A DNA stretch of 64,000 nucleotides from Gemmatimonadaceae bacterium (GCA_016720905.1 JADKJT010000029.1:248001-312000), one strand, 5' to 3'; positions 9,093-17,984 are shown, numbered from the stretch's first letter. Made by a program: numbers and translations. The notes: generated by a model from the sequence alone, not told the origin.

Positions 9093-10280
9093 TCAGGGGG
9101 TCAACGAGGAACGGATGTCGTTGAACGTCACCAACAGGATCAACGCGAGCACCGCCAACACACCGACCCGTGCAAAGGTTTCGCGCGTGCGTGCACTGAA
9201 CGCCTTGCCTTTCACGGCTTCCGCCAGCACGAGGAGAATCTGTCCGCCATCGAGTACCGGAATGGGCACGAGATTGAGGATCGCGATATTCAAACTGAGA
9301 AATGCGATGAGCGACCAGAGCGTTTCGGCGCCACGGCGTGCGGCCTGCACGGAGACTTTGGCAATCTGAATCGGGCCGCCAAGATTCTTCGCCGAGACCT
9401 GCCCCGACACGAGTCCGCGGAGCACGCTGGCGACATTGGTGGCCATCGCCCACGTCGCACTGGCTCCAAGCGTCATCGAACGCGCGAGCCCCAGATTCTC
9501 ACGCGCCAGTGAATCGCGCACCTGGATACCGACCCGTCCGACCCGTCGTTTGGCGCCGGTGACAGGGTCATCGATTTCGGTGGACTGCGGCGACACCGGC
9601 ACGGAAAGGCGCGCGCCGGCACGATCGACATCAATGGTGACGGCGCCGGTGGTCTCGGGCGCGATGCGATCCACCACTTCTTCCCAGGAACGCACCGCGT
9701 GACCGTTCACGGCCACAATCCGGTCACCGGCCGCCAGTCCGGCCGCCGCTGCCGGTAAGCCCACCACCACCGAATCGATCACCGCCGGCCGATAGGGATC
9801 GCCGTAGACGTAGAAGATTCCACTCGACACGAACAACGTGAGCAGGATGTTCATGATCACTCCGGCGGACAGAATGAACACTCGGGCGCCGACCGACTTG
9901 CTCTCTACCCAGCGCGATTCCGGCACGGCCTTGGGGCCGAAGGGCGCCATACCCTGGGGGTCCCACAGGGCCTCGGGTACTTCAGGCGGACGTTCGGTCG
10001 TCGAATCAAAGGTCCCGCGATCGGCACCCCCCTCGATCCCGGCCATGGAGTCGTCCTCGCGCGTAGCCATGCGCACGTAGCCGCCAAGCGGAATGAGCGA
10101 GACCCGATAGTCGGTCTCGCCCCGCTTCCAGCCGAACAACCGGCGACCCCACCCGAGCGAAAATACGGGCGCATACACCCCCGTCAGCTTCGCTGCCACG
10201 AAGTGGCCGAGCTCATGCACGAACACGACGAGACCGAACACCAGCAGCGGCGCAATGTATGGCGAGAGGGTTGTCAGCAT
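9093..10280 (-). CDS. rseP: RIP metalloprotease RseP (site-2 protease)
   Basis: Intramembrane zinc metalloprotease that cleaves membrane-anchored anti-sigma factors and remnant signal peptides. The catalytic motif HELGH is at residues 22-26 in the first membrane helix. A PDZ domain covers about residues 165-235 (VVVGLPAAAAGLAAGDRIVAVNG), and the second active-site motif NLVPIPVLDGG is at about 335. Membrane helices flank these. Length (395) is slightly under the E. coli protein because a single PDZ domain is recognisable. It lies directly after dxr, the usual dxr-rseP order. Confidence 0.95.
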   Translation of the reverse strand: MLTTLSPYIAPLLVFGLVVFVHELGHFVAAKLTGVYAPVFSLGWGRRLFGWKRGETDYRVSLIPLGGYVRMATREDDSMAGIEGGADRGTFDSTTERPPEVPEALWDPQGMAPFGPKAVPESRWVESKSVGARVFILSAGVIMNILLTLFVSSGIFYVYGDPYRPAVIDSVVVGLPAAAAGLAAGDRIVAVNGHAVRSWEEVVDRIAPETTGAVTIDVDRAGARLSVPVSPQSTEIDDPVTGAKRRVGRVGIQVRDSLARENLGLARSMTLGASATWAMATNVASVLRGLVSGQVSAKNLGGPIQIAKVSVQAARRGAETLWSLIAFLSLNIAILNLVPIPVLDGGQILLVLAEAVKGKAFSARTRETFARVGVLAVLALILLVTFNDIRSSLTP

Positions 10281-10304
10281 GGACTGGTGATGGTCGGTTC
10301 CGGA

Positions 10305-11450
10305 TCAGGGTTTGGCGGCAAGCATCGCACCGTGCGCTTCAACCATGTGACGCGCAGAGGCGTCGGCTCTCCACAGCGCCTCCAACGACACCGTTGCTTC
10401 CGCGACATGGTCAGCCAGCGCGCCCGCAACTAATACGGCAATCTCACCGAATCGGATCCGACCGGCGAGAAATAGGGCCACGGCCGCCTCGTTCGCGGCA
10501 TTGTACACCGCTGGAGCGGCACCGCCGGCCCGTCCGGCCGACAGGCCCAGCTCCAGCATCGGGAAGTCGGCCGTCCGCACCGCCTCGAACGTGAGGGATC
10601 CCAGGGCGACGGGGTCAAAGAGTGGTACGCCGGAATCCGCCACGCGTTCCGGCCACGTCAGCGCGAAGAGGATCGGGAGCTCCATCGACGGGGCACCCAG
10701 TTGAGCCAACACGCTGCCGTCGATGAACTCCACGAATGAATGCACGATACTCTGCGGATGCACGACGACCTCGATGCGATCGTAGGGCACGCCGAACAGA
10801 TGATGCGCCTCGATGACTTCCAGCGCCTTATTCGCCAAGGTGGCGCTGTCGATCGTGATCTTGCTACCCATCCGCCACGTGGGATGCATGAGCGCGTCCG
10901 CGCTCGTGGCCGTGGCAATGCGATCGGCGCTCCACGTGCGAAACGGGCCGCCAGAGGCCGTGAGCACCAGCCGACGCACCTCATGTGGTGCGCGTCCCGC
11001 CAGACACTGCAGAATGGCGGAGTGTTCGCTATCCACCGGCACCAAGGTCCCACCAAACTCCCGTGCCGCCGCCGTCACAATGTCGCCGGCGACCACCAGC
11101 GTCTCCTTGTTCGCCAACGCCACACGGCGACCGGCACGTAGCGCGGCCAACGTGGCCGGCAATCCGGCTGCGCCAACTACGGCATTGATGACGATGTCCG
11201 CCGACGGATGCGTCGCCGCGCGTACCAGGCAATCCGCACCGGTATCCCAGGTGGTCCCCGGCGGCGCGTTGCCACGCACGAGTCCGACAAACGACGGGCG
11301 CCAACGGGTGGCCAACTCGGCCAGCGCCGCCGCATTCTCGTGTGCCGTGAGCGCCACCGGCACGAATCGCTGCGACTGCCGTTCGAGGACGCGCAGTGCG
11401 CTTGTGCCGATGGAGCCCGTGGCACCGAGGATCGCAACGCCGATGGTCAT
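10305..11450 (-). CDS. dxr: 1-deoxy-D-xylulose 5-phosphate reductoisomerase
   Basis: Second enzyme of the MEP isoprenoid pathway, converting DXP to MEP with NADPH. The Rossmann motif ILGATGSIGTSALRVL is at residues 8-23. Family motifs ALANKETLV, VPVDSEHSAI and the substrate-binding WRMGSKITIDSATLANKALEVIEA are all present. Length of 381 residues is typical. dxs and ispA lie elsewhere in this window (40-43 kb), so three isoprenoid steps are in the region. It lies between cdsA and rseP, a widely conserved order. Confidence 0.96.
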   Translation of the reverse strand: MTIGVAILGATGSIGTSALRVLERQSQRFVPVALTAHENAAALAELATRWRPSFVGLVRGNAPPGTTWDTGADCLVRAATHPSADIVINAVVGAAGLPATLAALRAGRRVALANKETLVVAGDIVTAAAREFGGTLVPVDSEHSAILQCLAGRAPHEVRRLVLTASGGPFRTWSADRIATATSADALMHPTWRMGSKITIDSATLANKALEVIEAHHLFGVPYDRIEVVVHPQSIVHSFVEFIDGSVLAQLGAPSMELPILFALTWPERVADSGVPLFDPVALGSLTFEAVRTADFPMLELGLSAGRAGGAAPAVYNAANEAAVALFLAGRIRFGEIAVLVAGALADHVAEATVSLEALWRADASARHMVEAHGAMLAAKP

Positions 11451-11477
11451 GTGACGATCAGCAGTACGCCGCGCGCA

Positions 11478-12335
11478 TCAGTGCGGCGCCGGAATCAGGA
11501 GCCATCCATACAGCGCGTACGACACGGGCAACACGAAGAACAGCGAATCGAGACGATCGAGTGCGCCGCCATGGCCGGGGAAGAGCGTCCCACTGTCTTT
11601 CACGTGCGCTTCGCGCTTGAACAAGGACTCGGCCAGATCGCCAACCTGCGCCGTCGCACTGATGCACACGCCGAATACCACAAGTGCCCACGGCGCGAAC
11701 CCCAGTTCTGCGTGCGGACGCAGCAGCCAGTGGACGTAACCCGCACACACCAACACCGTGAGCACGACTCCCCCGATGGCGCCGGCGATGGTCTTTCCAG
11801 GCGATATCGACGGGATGAGCTTCGGTCCACCGATGAGGCGCCCCGCGACATAGGCGCCGATATCACTTGACCATGTCAGTAGCACCGGCAGGATGACCAC
11901 CAGGGCACCCGCCGTGTTCCCGACCGCGTATCCGTAATATCGGAGCGCATACACATACGACAGGGTGCCGCCGGTATACAGAACGCCGAGGGCCGTGGTG
12001 CTCACCGCCGCCAACGGGTGTCCGTCCGCACCGCGCATCCAGATCGCCAGTGCGATGAGGACGAGTACCGCCAGCGGAACAACCACGAGGGGCACCTGCA
12101 CGACGCCGAGATAGTGCGCATGCACAGCCATCGGGACCAGCGCGGCTGCGACAATTCCCGTGCCGGCCATGGGTCGACTACCGCTCTCGCGGGCCAACCG
12201 GAAGAACTCCCAGGCCGCCAGGGCTGACAAGGCGCTCGCCAGTGTCGCGAGGGCCGCATCGCCGACCCACAGGATTGCCAGCGCGATCGGCGCACCAATC
12301 AGAGCCACGCCAAGGCGCCGACCAAACTCACTCAC
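11478..12335 (-). CDS. cdsA: Phosphatidate cytidylyltransferase (CDP-diglyceride synthase)
   Basis: Integral membrane enzyme that makes CDP-diacylglycerol from phosphatidic acid and CTP for phospholipid synthesis. The 285-residue product is made of many hydrophobic segments. It carries the CdsA signature near residues 170-235: DIGAYVAGRLIGGPKLIPSISPGKTIAGAIGG, then a stretch ending DSLFFVLPVSYALYG. Start is a GTG 21 bases after the uppS stop. Order uppS-cdsA-dxr-rseP is the standard envelope cluster. Confidence 0.94.
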   Translation of the reverse strand: MSEFGRRLGVALIGAPIALAILWVGDAALATLASALSALAAWEFFRLARESGSRPMAGTGIVAAALVPMAVHAHYLGVVQVPLVVVPLAVLVLIALAIWMRGADGHPLAAVSTTALGVLYTGGTLSYVYALRYYGYAVGNTAGALVVILPVLLTWSSDIGAYVAGRLIGGPKLIPSISPGKTIAGAIGGVVLTVLVCAGYVHWLLRPHAELGFAPWALVVFGVCISATAQVGDLAESLFKREAHVKDSGTLFPGHGGALDRLDSLFFVLPVSYALYGWLLIPAPH

Positions 12336-12356
12336 CCGTCGATCCGCACGAAGTGA

Positions 12357-13130
12357 TCAGACCGAGACGCGGCCGAAGCGCCGGTCACGTTGCTGAAAGT
12401 CGAGGATGGCCTCGTACAACGCAGACCGTCCGAAATCCGGCCAGAGCAAATTGGAGATGTACAGTTCGGCATACGCAATCTGCCAGAGCAGAAAATTCGA
12501 CAGCCGCTGCTCGCCGGAGGTCCTGATGAGAAAATCCGGATCGGGGCAGTTCGCCGTATACAGACGCGCCCGAATCTCCGTTTCGTCGATGGCCTCGGGT
12601 GTCAGCCGCCCTGCCTGGACGTCGATCGCCAGCAACCGTGCGGCGCGCACCAACTCGGCGCGTCCACCGTAGGAGATGAACAGGTTCAACCCCAGCTTGT
12701 CGCCGCTCTCGGTGTCCTGCATGACGCGCTTGACCGCCGCGGCCGCAGGCGCGTTGAGTCGCTCAAGGTCGCCGAAGACGCGAACGCGCACCCCTTGCTG
12801 GCGCAGCTCGTCGGCTTCGCGCGCGATGTACTCCTCAAGCAAGGACATCAGCGCCGACACTTCGGTTTCCGGCCGCTGCCAGTTTTCCTGCGAGAACGCG
12901 AACAGCGAGAGCCACTCGACACCCGCATCGAGGCAGCCTTCAACCACTTCTCGTACCGCCTTCATGCCCGACCGATGACCGAACGGACGCGGCATGTGCC
13001 GTTCACGGGCCCATCGCCCGTTGCCATCCATGATGATCGCAATGTGTCGCGGCACGGCTCCATGCACGCGCACGCGCGCAAGCAACTCGGACTCGGAGTC
13101 CGCTGCGGAGTGGGAAACGGGCTTGGTCAT
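12357..13130 (-). CDS. uppS: Undecaprenyl (isoprenyl) diphosphate synthase
   Basis: Cis-prenyltransferase that extends farnesyl diphosphate to the C55 lipid carrier for peptidoglycan and glycans. The catalytic motif IIMDGNGRWA has its aspartate at residue 35. FGHRSGMKAVR, FSQENWQRP and the C-terminal signature DFLIRTSGEQRLSNFLLWQIAYAE are complete. Length of 257 residues is normal. It lies 24 bases after the frr stop and before cdsA. The ispA product encoded at 42-43 kb would supply its allylic substrate. Confidence 0.96.
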   Translation of the reverse strand: MTKPVSHSAADSESELLARVRVHGAVPRHIAIIMDGNGRWARERHMPRPFGHRSGMKAVREVVEGCLDAGVEWLSLFAFSQENWQRPETEVSALMSLLEEYIAREADELRQQGVRVRVFGDLERLNAPAAAAVKRVMQDTESGDKLGLNLFISYGGRAELVRAARLLAIDVQAGRLTPEAIDETEIRARLYTANCPDPDFLIRTSGEQRLSNFLLWQIAYAELYISNLLWPDFGRSALYEAILDFQQRDRRFGRVSV

Positions 13131-13154
13131 TGCGGATCGGTCCGCGGGCGGGAC

Positions 13155-13709
13155 TCAAACCTCCATGACTTCAGCTTCCTTCGCCTTCAGCAAGGCATCG
13201 AGCTTGCCAATGGTGTCATCGTGCAACTTCTGCAGATCCTTCTCCGCATGCTTCTTGTCGTCTTCGGAGATGCCATCGAGTTTCTTGATCTTGTCGCGCG
13301 CATCAGTGCGGGCGTGCCGGATCGCGATGCGACCGTCTTCCGCCAGCTTGTGCAGCACTTTGACCAGTTCCTTGCGGCGCTGCTCGTTCATCGACGGCAG
13401 CGGCACGCGAATGACACCACCCTGGTGCGCCGGATCGAGGCCAAGCTCCGATTCCCGAATGGCCTTCTCGATCACTTTGGACTGCGACTTGTCGAACGGC
13501 GTCACGAGCAGGATCCGCGCCTCAGGCGCCGAGACGGACGCGACCTGATTGAGTGGTACCATCGATCCGTACGCTTCGACTTTGATGGTGTCGAGCATGT
13601 TCGGCGACGCCTTGCCGGAGCGGATGCCGGAGAACTCGCGCTTCGAGTTCTCGAGGCCCTTTTCCATGCCCGACTTGGTGTCCTTGAGGATCTGCGGAAT
13701 GGTGGTCAT
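13155..13709 (-). CDS. frr: Ribosome recycling factor
   Basis: RRF splits the post-termination ribosome together with EF-G. The 184-residue product starts MTTIPQILKDTKSGMEKGLENSKREF. It has the family motifs RSGKASPNMLD, VPLNQVASVSAPEAR and, in the tip region, EDGRIAIRHARTDARDKIKKL. Its ATG overlaps the pyrH stop as ATGA, so translation is probably coupled. The long in-frame upstream sequence belongs to the pyrH 3' region and is not part of the protein. Confidence 0.96.
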   Translation of the reverse strand: MTTIPQILKDTKSGMEKGLENSKREFSGIRSGKASPNMLDTIKVEAYGSMVPLNQVASVSAPEARILLVTPFDKSQSKVIEKAIRESELGLDPAHQGGVIRVPLPSMNEQRRKELVKVLHKLAEDGRIAIRHARTDARDKIKKLDGISEDDKKHAEKDLQKLHDDTIGKLDALLKAKEAEVMEV

Positions 13710-14470
13710 GAAACGAATGTCCCTATGCGTTCGCCCCGGACGGCACGCGCAATGGCGCCGGGACTGTTGATGTTGAGCACGATCAGCGGCAGCTGATTCT
13801 CCTTGCACAGCGTGATGGCGGTCTGATCCATCACCTTCAGCTCTTCCAGCATCACATCGCGATAACTGATGGTCTCGTACAGACGGGCATTGGCATCCTT
13901 CTTGGGATCAGCCGAATAGACCCCATCGACGCTGGTGGCCTTGATGATTACGTCGGCCTTCATCTGGATACCGCGCAACACCGCGGCCGTATCGGTGGAA
14001 AAATACGGGTTTCCGGTGCCGGCAGCAAAGATGACCGTGCGCCCCTTTTCAAAATGGCGCATGGCCCGACGCCGAATGTACGGCTCGGCCAGCTCTTCCA
14101 TGCGGATGGCCGTCATAACCCGGGTGTCGAGTCCTCGCTTCTCCAGCACATCCTGCAGCGCCAGGGCGTTGATGACCGTTCCCAGCATTCCCATGTAGTC
14201 AGCACCCACACGATCCATGCCCATTTGTGAGAGTTGGGATCCGCGGACGATGTTGCCGCCGCCAATCACCATTCCCAGCTGGACACCCATCCGCGCGACC
14301 TCGACAATCTGATCGGCGAAGAATCCGATCCGGCCGAAGTCAAATCCCACCCCACGGTCACCCGCCAGCGCTTCCCCCGACAACTTGAGCAAAACGCGCC
14401 CGTAGCGCAGGGCTTCCTGACCGCCCTGCTCCGGTCTGCTGTCGACGGCTGCGCCAGATGGGTCGCTCAC
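13706..14470 (-). CDS. pyrH: UMP kinase
   Basis: Hexameric bacterial UMP kinase of the amino-acid-kinase fold, making UDP for nucleotide and cell-wall precursor synthesis. Motifs: RVLLKLSGEALAG near residue 27, GMVIGGGNIVRG near 70, ADYMGMLGTVINALALQD near 90 and IFAAGTGNPYFSTDTAA near 150. I chose the GTG five bases after the tsf stop, giving 254 residues with an N-terminal tail of about 22 residues before the conserved core. The stop overlaps the frr start (ATGA). Confidence 0.95.
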   Translation of the reverse strand: MSDPSGAAVDSRPEQGGQEALRYGRVLLKLSGEALAGDRGVGFDFGRIGFFADQIVEVARMGVQLGMVIGGGNIVRGSQLSQMGMDRVGADYMGMLGTVINALALQDVLEKRGLDTRVMTAIRMEELAEPYIRRRAMRHFEKGRTVIFAAGTGNPYFSTDTAAVLRGIQMKADVIIKATSVDGVYSADPKKDANARLYETISYRDVMLEELKVMDQTAITLCKENQLPLIVLNINSPGAIARAVRGERIGTFVS

Positions 14471-14475
14471 GATGC

Positions 14476-15363
14476 TTACTCCGCGCCCAGCTGCAAGCGC
14501 ACAAATCGATCGACGGTAATGGTGCCCCCGGCGCGCTCGGCGTGATCCTTCACCAGCGCCGCGATCGTCACGGCCGGATCCCGGACCCACGCTTGCGGCA
14601 GCAGCGTGACGTCCTTGAGGAACGCCTCGATCTTGCCGGTCGCAATCTTCTCGATCATCGCGTCGGGCTTGCCAGACTGCCGGGCCTGCTCTTCCGCGAT
14701 GCGCTTCTCGCTTTCGATCTTCTCGGCCGGCACGCCAGAGCGATCGACGGCCAGCGGCGCCGAGGCCGCGATGTGCTCCGCGATGAACTTGACGAGCTGC
14801 TGCGTGGACTCGTGGGCGGCCACTTCCGGCGACGTCGCCGTGACCTGAACGAGCGTGGCCAACTTGCCATTGTGGTGACGGTACATCCCCACCTGACCGT
14901 TGGCACCGGCGTCGAAGCGCGCGACGCGACGCACGTTGACGGCTTCACCGGTACGCGCCGACGCCACCTTCACGAAATCCGTGACCGAGAGGCTCGGATC
15001 AGAGGCGAGGGGCTCGGCGAGGAATGCATCGATGTCGGCGGCGCTGGACTGTACCCGTTGGGCGACGAGTGTCGCCACGACCTTGCCGAAATCTTCATTG
15101 CGCGCCACGAAGTCGGTTTCGCACGCGACCTCGACCAATGCACCTGACTTGCCGTCGCCGAAGATCTCACCACCGACAATGCCTTCGCTGGTTGACCGGT
15201 CGGAACGCTTCTCGGCTTTGGCGATTCCCTTCTTTCGAAGGTATTCAACCGCCGTATCCATGTCGCCAGCAGTCTCTTCGAGTGCCTTCTTGCAGTCCAT
15301 CATGCCGGCGCCGGTGCGCTGGCGGAGTTCAGCCACGGCCTTCGCCGTGATGGGGGTCGTCAT
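14476..15363 (-). CDS. tsf: Translation elongation factor Ts
   Basis: EF-Ts is the guanine nucleotide exchange factor for EF-Tu. The protein starts MTTPITAKAVAELRQRTGAGMMDCKKALEETAGDMDTAVEYLRKKG, the universal family N-terminus. The second signature, EVACETDFVARNEDF, is at about residue 75. Length of 295 residues fits the long form. The ATG at 15363 is fixed by this N-terminus; the frame extends upstream through the leader but without conservation. A 13-bp hairpin lies in the leader between rpsB and tsf. Confidence 0.97.
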   Translation of the reverse strand: MTTPITAKAVAELRQRTGAGMMDCKKALEETAGDMDTAVEYLRKKGIAKAEKRSDRSTSEGIVGGEIFGDGKSGALVEVACETDFVARNEDFGKVVATLVAQRVQSSAADIDAFLAEPLASDPSLSVTDFVKVASARTGEAVNVRRVARFDAGANGQVGMYRHHNGKLATLVQVTATSPEVAAHESTQQLVKFIAEHIAASAPLAVDRSGVPAEKIESEKRIAEEQARQSGKPDAMIEKIATGKIEAFLKDVTLLPQAWVRDPAVTIAALVKDHAERAGGTITVDRFVRLQLGAE

Positions 15364-15427
15364 CGGAATGCCCTGTATGTTCAGAGTGTCGAGTGCTGTT
15401 TTCGGATACTGGCCCTTAGTTGGCAGA

Positions 15428-15458
15428 CGAACGCCGCCGGACAAGCCGGCGGCGTTCG
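15428..15458 (-). terminator. Strong hairpin in the rpsB-tsf spacer
   Basis: CGAACGCCGCCGG pairs perfectly with CCGGCGGCGTTCG around a 5-base loop. It lies downstream of rpsB and about 65 bases before tsf. There is no U-run after it, so it may be an RNA-stability or attenuation element rather than a terminator. Confidence 0.45.
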
Positions 15459-15510
15459 GGTGCCACTTCCCAACCGCCGCGCTTCGCCCGCAGACGAAGC
15501 CCATCCATCA

Positions 15511-16488
15511 CTATTCCGCCGCGCTGTCCGGCTCGCCCGCATCAACCCCTGCGTCAGCCGCGCCGTCGGCCGGCGCGCCCTCAGCACCGGTCTTCAACCG
15601 CGCGGCAATGGCCTCGGGCTTCGCACGACGACGGCGTGGGCGACGACGCTTTTCGTCCTCGCCAGGCCGTCCAGCGCCGCCCTGGCCACCACCACCACCG
15701 CCCTGCCCACGATCGCCACGATCGCCACGGCCAGCGGGCTCCGTACCACGGTCGCTGGAGAACGTGTAGCTCTCCTGCTCTTCTTCCGACGGACGGACGG
15801 GCGCCTCGCGGCGCGCCTCGTCGATGGTATCGGCGATGACCTTGGCAATCAGCTCCACGGAGCGAATGGCGTCGTCATTGCCGGCGATCGGCACCGTGAT
15901 GAGATCCGGATCGGCGTTCGTATCGACGATGGCGACAATCGGCACACCGAGCTTGTTGGCCTCGGACACCGCAATGCGCTCCTTCTTCGAATCGATGATG
16001 AACAGCAATCCGGGCAACCGATTCATCGCCTTGATGCCCGACAGGTACTTGCCGAGCTTGTCGCGCTGACGCGACATCAGAAGCTGTTCTTTCTTCGTGT
16101 AATTCGTGAAACCGCCGCCTTCTTCGCTGCCGGCCTGCAGATCCTTGAGCTTGCGGATCTGCTTCTTGACGGTGCCGAAGTTCGTCAGCATGCCGCCAAG
16201 CCAGCGTTCGGTCACGAACATCGCGCCGCTCCGTTCGGCTTCCGCGCGCACGATGGCGGCGAGTTGGCGCTTGGTGCACACGAACAGCACGCTTTCACCG
16301 CGCAGCACGACCTCGCGGACGAGCTTCTGCGCCAGTTCGATTTGGCGGAGCGTCTTCTGCAGATCGATGATGTGAATGCCATTGCGCTCGGCGAAGATGA
16401 ACCGGCGCATTTTCGGGTTCCAGCGACGGGTCTGGTGCCCGAAGTGGACGCTTGCGGCGAGCAACTGCTCGAGGGACGGAATCGTCAT
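15511..16488 (-). CDS. rpsB: 30S ribosomal protein S2 with long basic C-terminal extension
   Basis: S2 is a late-assembling small-subunit protein. Residues 1-229 are a standard S2: SVHFGHQTRRWNPKM (13-27), FVCTKRQL, ERWLGGMLTNFGTVKKQI (94-111), GLLFIIDSKKERIAVSEA and VDTNADPDLITVPIAGNDDA. Residues ~230-325 are an added tail: acidic EEEQES, then Gly/Arg repeats (GRGDRGDRGQGGGGGGQGG), then a cluster of Arg/Lys (KRRRPRRRRAK), then an Ala/Asp-rich end. The tail is about 95 residues and is absent from E. coli S2. rpsB precedes tsf as in most bacteria. rpsI lies upstream across a hairpin. Confidence 0.97.
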   Translation of the reverse strand: MTIPSLEQLLAASVHFGHQTRRWNPKMRRFIFAERNGIHIIDLQKTLRQIELAQKLVREVVLRGESVLFVCTKRQLAAIVRAEAERSGAMFVTERWLGGMLTNFGTVKKQIRKLKDLQAGSEEGGGFTNYTKKEQLLMSRQRDKLGKYLSGIKAMNRLPGLLFIIDSKKERIAVSEANKLGVPIVAIVDTNADPDLITVPIAGNDDAIRSVELIAKVIADTIDEARREAPVRPSEEEQESYTFSSDRGTEPAGRGDRGDRGQGGGGGGQGGAGRPGEDEKRRRPRRRRAKPEAIAARLKTGAEGAPADGAADAGVDAGEPDSAAE

Positions 16489-16602
16489 GGTAGGTACGAC
16501 TGAAGGTTGAGAATTCGTCCGCTGTCGTCGTGGCCGGCGGCGACCTGCCCCCGAAGGGACCTGGCACCCGCCACCGGCTCAGACAGCGTGAGAGATACGC
16601 AG

Positions 16603-16624
16603 CGTTGCGGCGATGGCCGCAACG
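16603..16624 (-). terminator. Hairpin at the rpsI stop codon
   Basis: CGTTGCGGC and GCCGCAACG form a 9-bp stem with a 4-base loop, starting immediately after the rpsI stop. No clear U-run follows, so termination is likely but not certain. Confidence 0.45.
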
Positions 16625-16625
16625 A

Positions 16626-17015
16626 CTAGCGCTTGGAGAACTGGAACCGCTTACGAGCGCCAGCGCGACCCGGCTTCTTGCGCTCGACCTCACGCGCATC
16701 GCGCGTCAGGAGGCCGAACTCACGCAACTTCTTCCGGTTGGTCTCATCGAGCTTCACCAGCGCGCGCGCGATCGCGAGACGCACGGCGCCAGCCTGTCCG
16801 GACACACCGCCGCCATCGAGGACGGCCTTCACGTCGAACCGACCCAGCGTGTCGGTCAGCGTAAACGGCTGCTGAATGGCCGACACCAGCGTTGGCCGCG
16901 GGAAATAATCTCCCAACGTGCGACCGTTCACGTCCCACTTGCCCGAGCCGGGGGTGAGATACAAGCGGCAGACGGCCCGCTTGCGACGACCCAGGGATTG
17001 AATCTGCTCCGACAT
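16626..17015 (-). CDS. rpsI: 30S ribosomal protein S9
   Basis: S9 contacts P-site tRNA through its C-terminal tail. The 129-residue product has LGRRKRAVCRLYLTPGSGKW, GGGVSGQAGAVRLAIARAL and the universal C-terminus KKPGRAGARKRFQFSKR. The ATG at 17015 shares one base with the rplM stop (TGATG), so the two are translationally coupled in the conserved rplM-rpsI pair. Confidence 0.97.
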   Translation of the reverse strand: MSEQIQSLGRRKRAVCRLYLTPGSGKWDVNGRTLGDYFPRPTLVSAIQQPFTLTDTLGRFDVKAVLDGGGVSGQAGAVRLAIARALVKLDETNRKKLREFGLLTRDAREVERKKPGRAGARKRFQFSKR

Positions 17016-17464
17016 CACTTGGCCTCAGCGTTGGAGAAGGCGAGCGAGGTCGGGGTCTGCGCCACATGCGGATGATCCGCGCCCGCGTACACGCGCAGCT
17101 TGCGGCGCAACACCTGCCGTCCGAGCGCCGTCTTCGGCAGCATGCCGTAAACTGCCTTCTCGATGATGCGCTCGGGATGGCTGGCCATCACCGAAGCGTA
17201 CGGGGTATGCTTCTCGTGACCCATATAGCCAGTATGGGTGAAATAGGTCTTCTGCTCAGCCTTGCGGCCAGTCACATGGACCTTGGACGCATTGATCACG
17301 ATGACGAAGTCACCCGTGTCCATGTGCGGCGTGTACATGGGCTTGTGCTTGCCGCGGATGATCTTGGCGACTTCCGACGCGAGTAAGCCCAGGACCATTC
17401 CTTCCGCGTCGACGATATACCACCGACGGTCGATATCCTTCGGGGTCGCGCTGTAAGTCTTCAT
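17015..17464 (-). CDS. rplM: 50S ribosomal protein L13
   Basis: L13 is an early-assembling large-subunit protein. The 149-residue product starts MKTYSATPKDIDRRWYIVDAEG. It has GDFVIVINASKVHVTGRKAEQKTYF and the signature near residue 105 (ERIIEKAVYGMLPK, then ALGRQVLRRKLRVYAGADHPH). Length is slightly above E. coli. The frame is open upstream through the leader, but the ATG at 17464 is the family start. A strong promoter lies about 140 bases upstream. Confidence 0.97.
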   Translation of the reverse strand: MKTYSATPKDIDRRWYIVDAEGMVLGLLASEVAKIIRGKHKPMYTPHMDTGDFVIVINASKVHVTGRKAEQKTYFTHTGYMGHEKHTPYASVMASHPERIIEKAVYGMLPKTALGRQVLRRKLRVYAGADHPHVAQTPTSLAFSNAEAK

Positions 17465-17801
17465 GCGTGCAGGTACTCTAGAGGCGCCGTGCGGCGCGTC
17501 GTACGGGATCAGGAACGAGGATCGCAGAGTCAAACACACTCGCGAGAGGGTGCCCGCCAAGCGACCCGGAAGAAAATCACGGAAGTCGAGACAGACTCGT
17601 AGGTTACTGCACTTTGCCACGGCTGTCAATCGGGCAGCGAACTTCCAGGCCCCGAACCGGTAGGCCAGCCCGTCCCGATTCGCTGGCGCTCCGTCCCATT
17701 GCGGTCTGTCCTATCGGAATACATGATGGACCCGCACCCGCCGACGATGGCGGGTGTGGTGCGCACAGCGCCTGGCTACTCACATCCGTTGGAGCGTCTT
17801 C
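17465..17801. other. Intergenic region between rplM and mscL remnant
   Basis: This 337-base divergent spacer holds the rplM leader and promoter (minus strand) and, at its right end, the ribosome binding site GGAG seven bases before the mscL ATG (plus strand). I see no other gene or RNA in it. Confidence 0.6.
17601..17629 (-). promoter_or_regulatory. Promoter of rplM-rpsI
   Basis: A perfect TTGACA is followed after 17 bases by TAACCT on the minus strand. It leaves a leader of roughly 130 bases before rplM, long enough for an autoregulatory structure, though I see no defined fold. Confidence 0.65.
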
Positions 17802-17982
17802 ATGGGCATGGTTGCGGAGTTCAAAGAGTTTGCGATGAAGGGCAGCGTCATGGACCTGGCCATCGGTGTGGTCATCGGTGCTCAATCAGATCATCACATT
17901 TCTGATCATCGCCATGGTGCTGTTCATGGTCATCAAGGGTGTGAACCGGATGCGCACGAACCAGCCCGCCAAGGCCGCCTGA
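17802..17982 (+). pseudogene. mscL: mscL remnant: large-conductance mechanosensitive channel with internal deletion
   Basis: MscL is the pentameric emergency-release channel opened by membrane tension. The first 27 codons read MGMVAEFKEFAMKGSVMDLA then IGVVIGA, the canonical N-terminus and start of the first membrane helix. In the next frame, from 17881, the sequence reads LNQIITFLIIAMVLFMVIKG followed by VNRMRTNQPAKAA and a stop, the canonical second helix and C-terminus. Roughly 45-50 codons (rest of TM1, periplasmic loop, start of TM2) are missing, and the gap length is not a multiple of three. Start has a good GGAG ribosome binding site. As written it cannot encode a channel. It converges on the biotin carrier gene with two bases between. 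Confidence 0.85.
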
Positions 17983-17984
17983 CG

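Noticed and set aside
12390..13796. 468-codon plus-strand ORF opposite uppS and frr
   Set aside because: The minus-strand genes are unmistakable; the plus frame has no family motifs.
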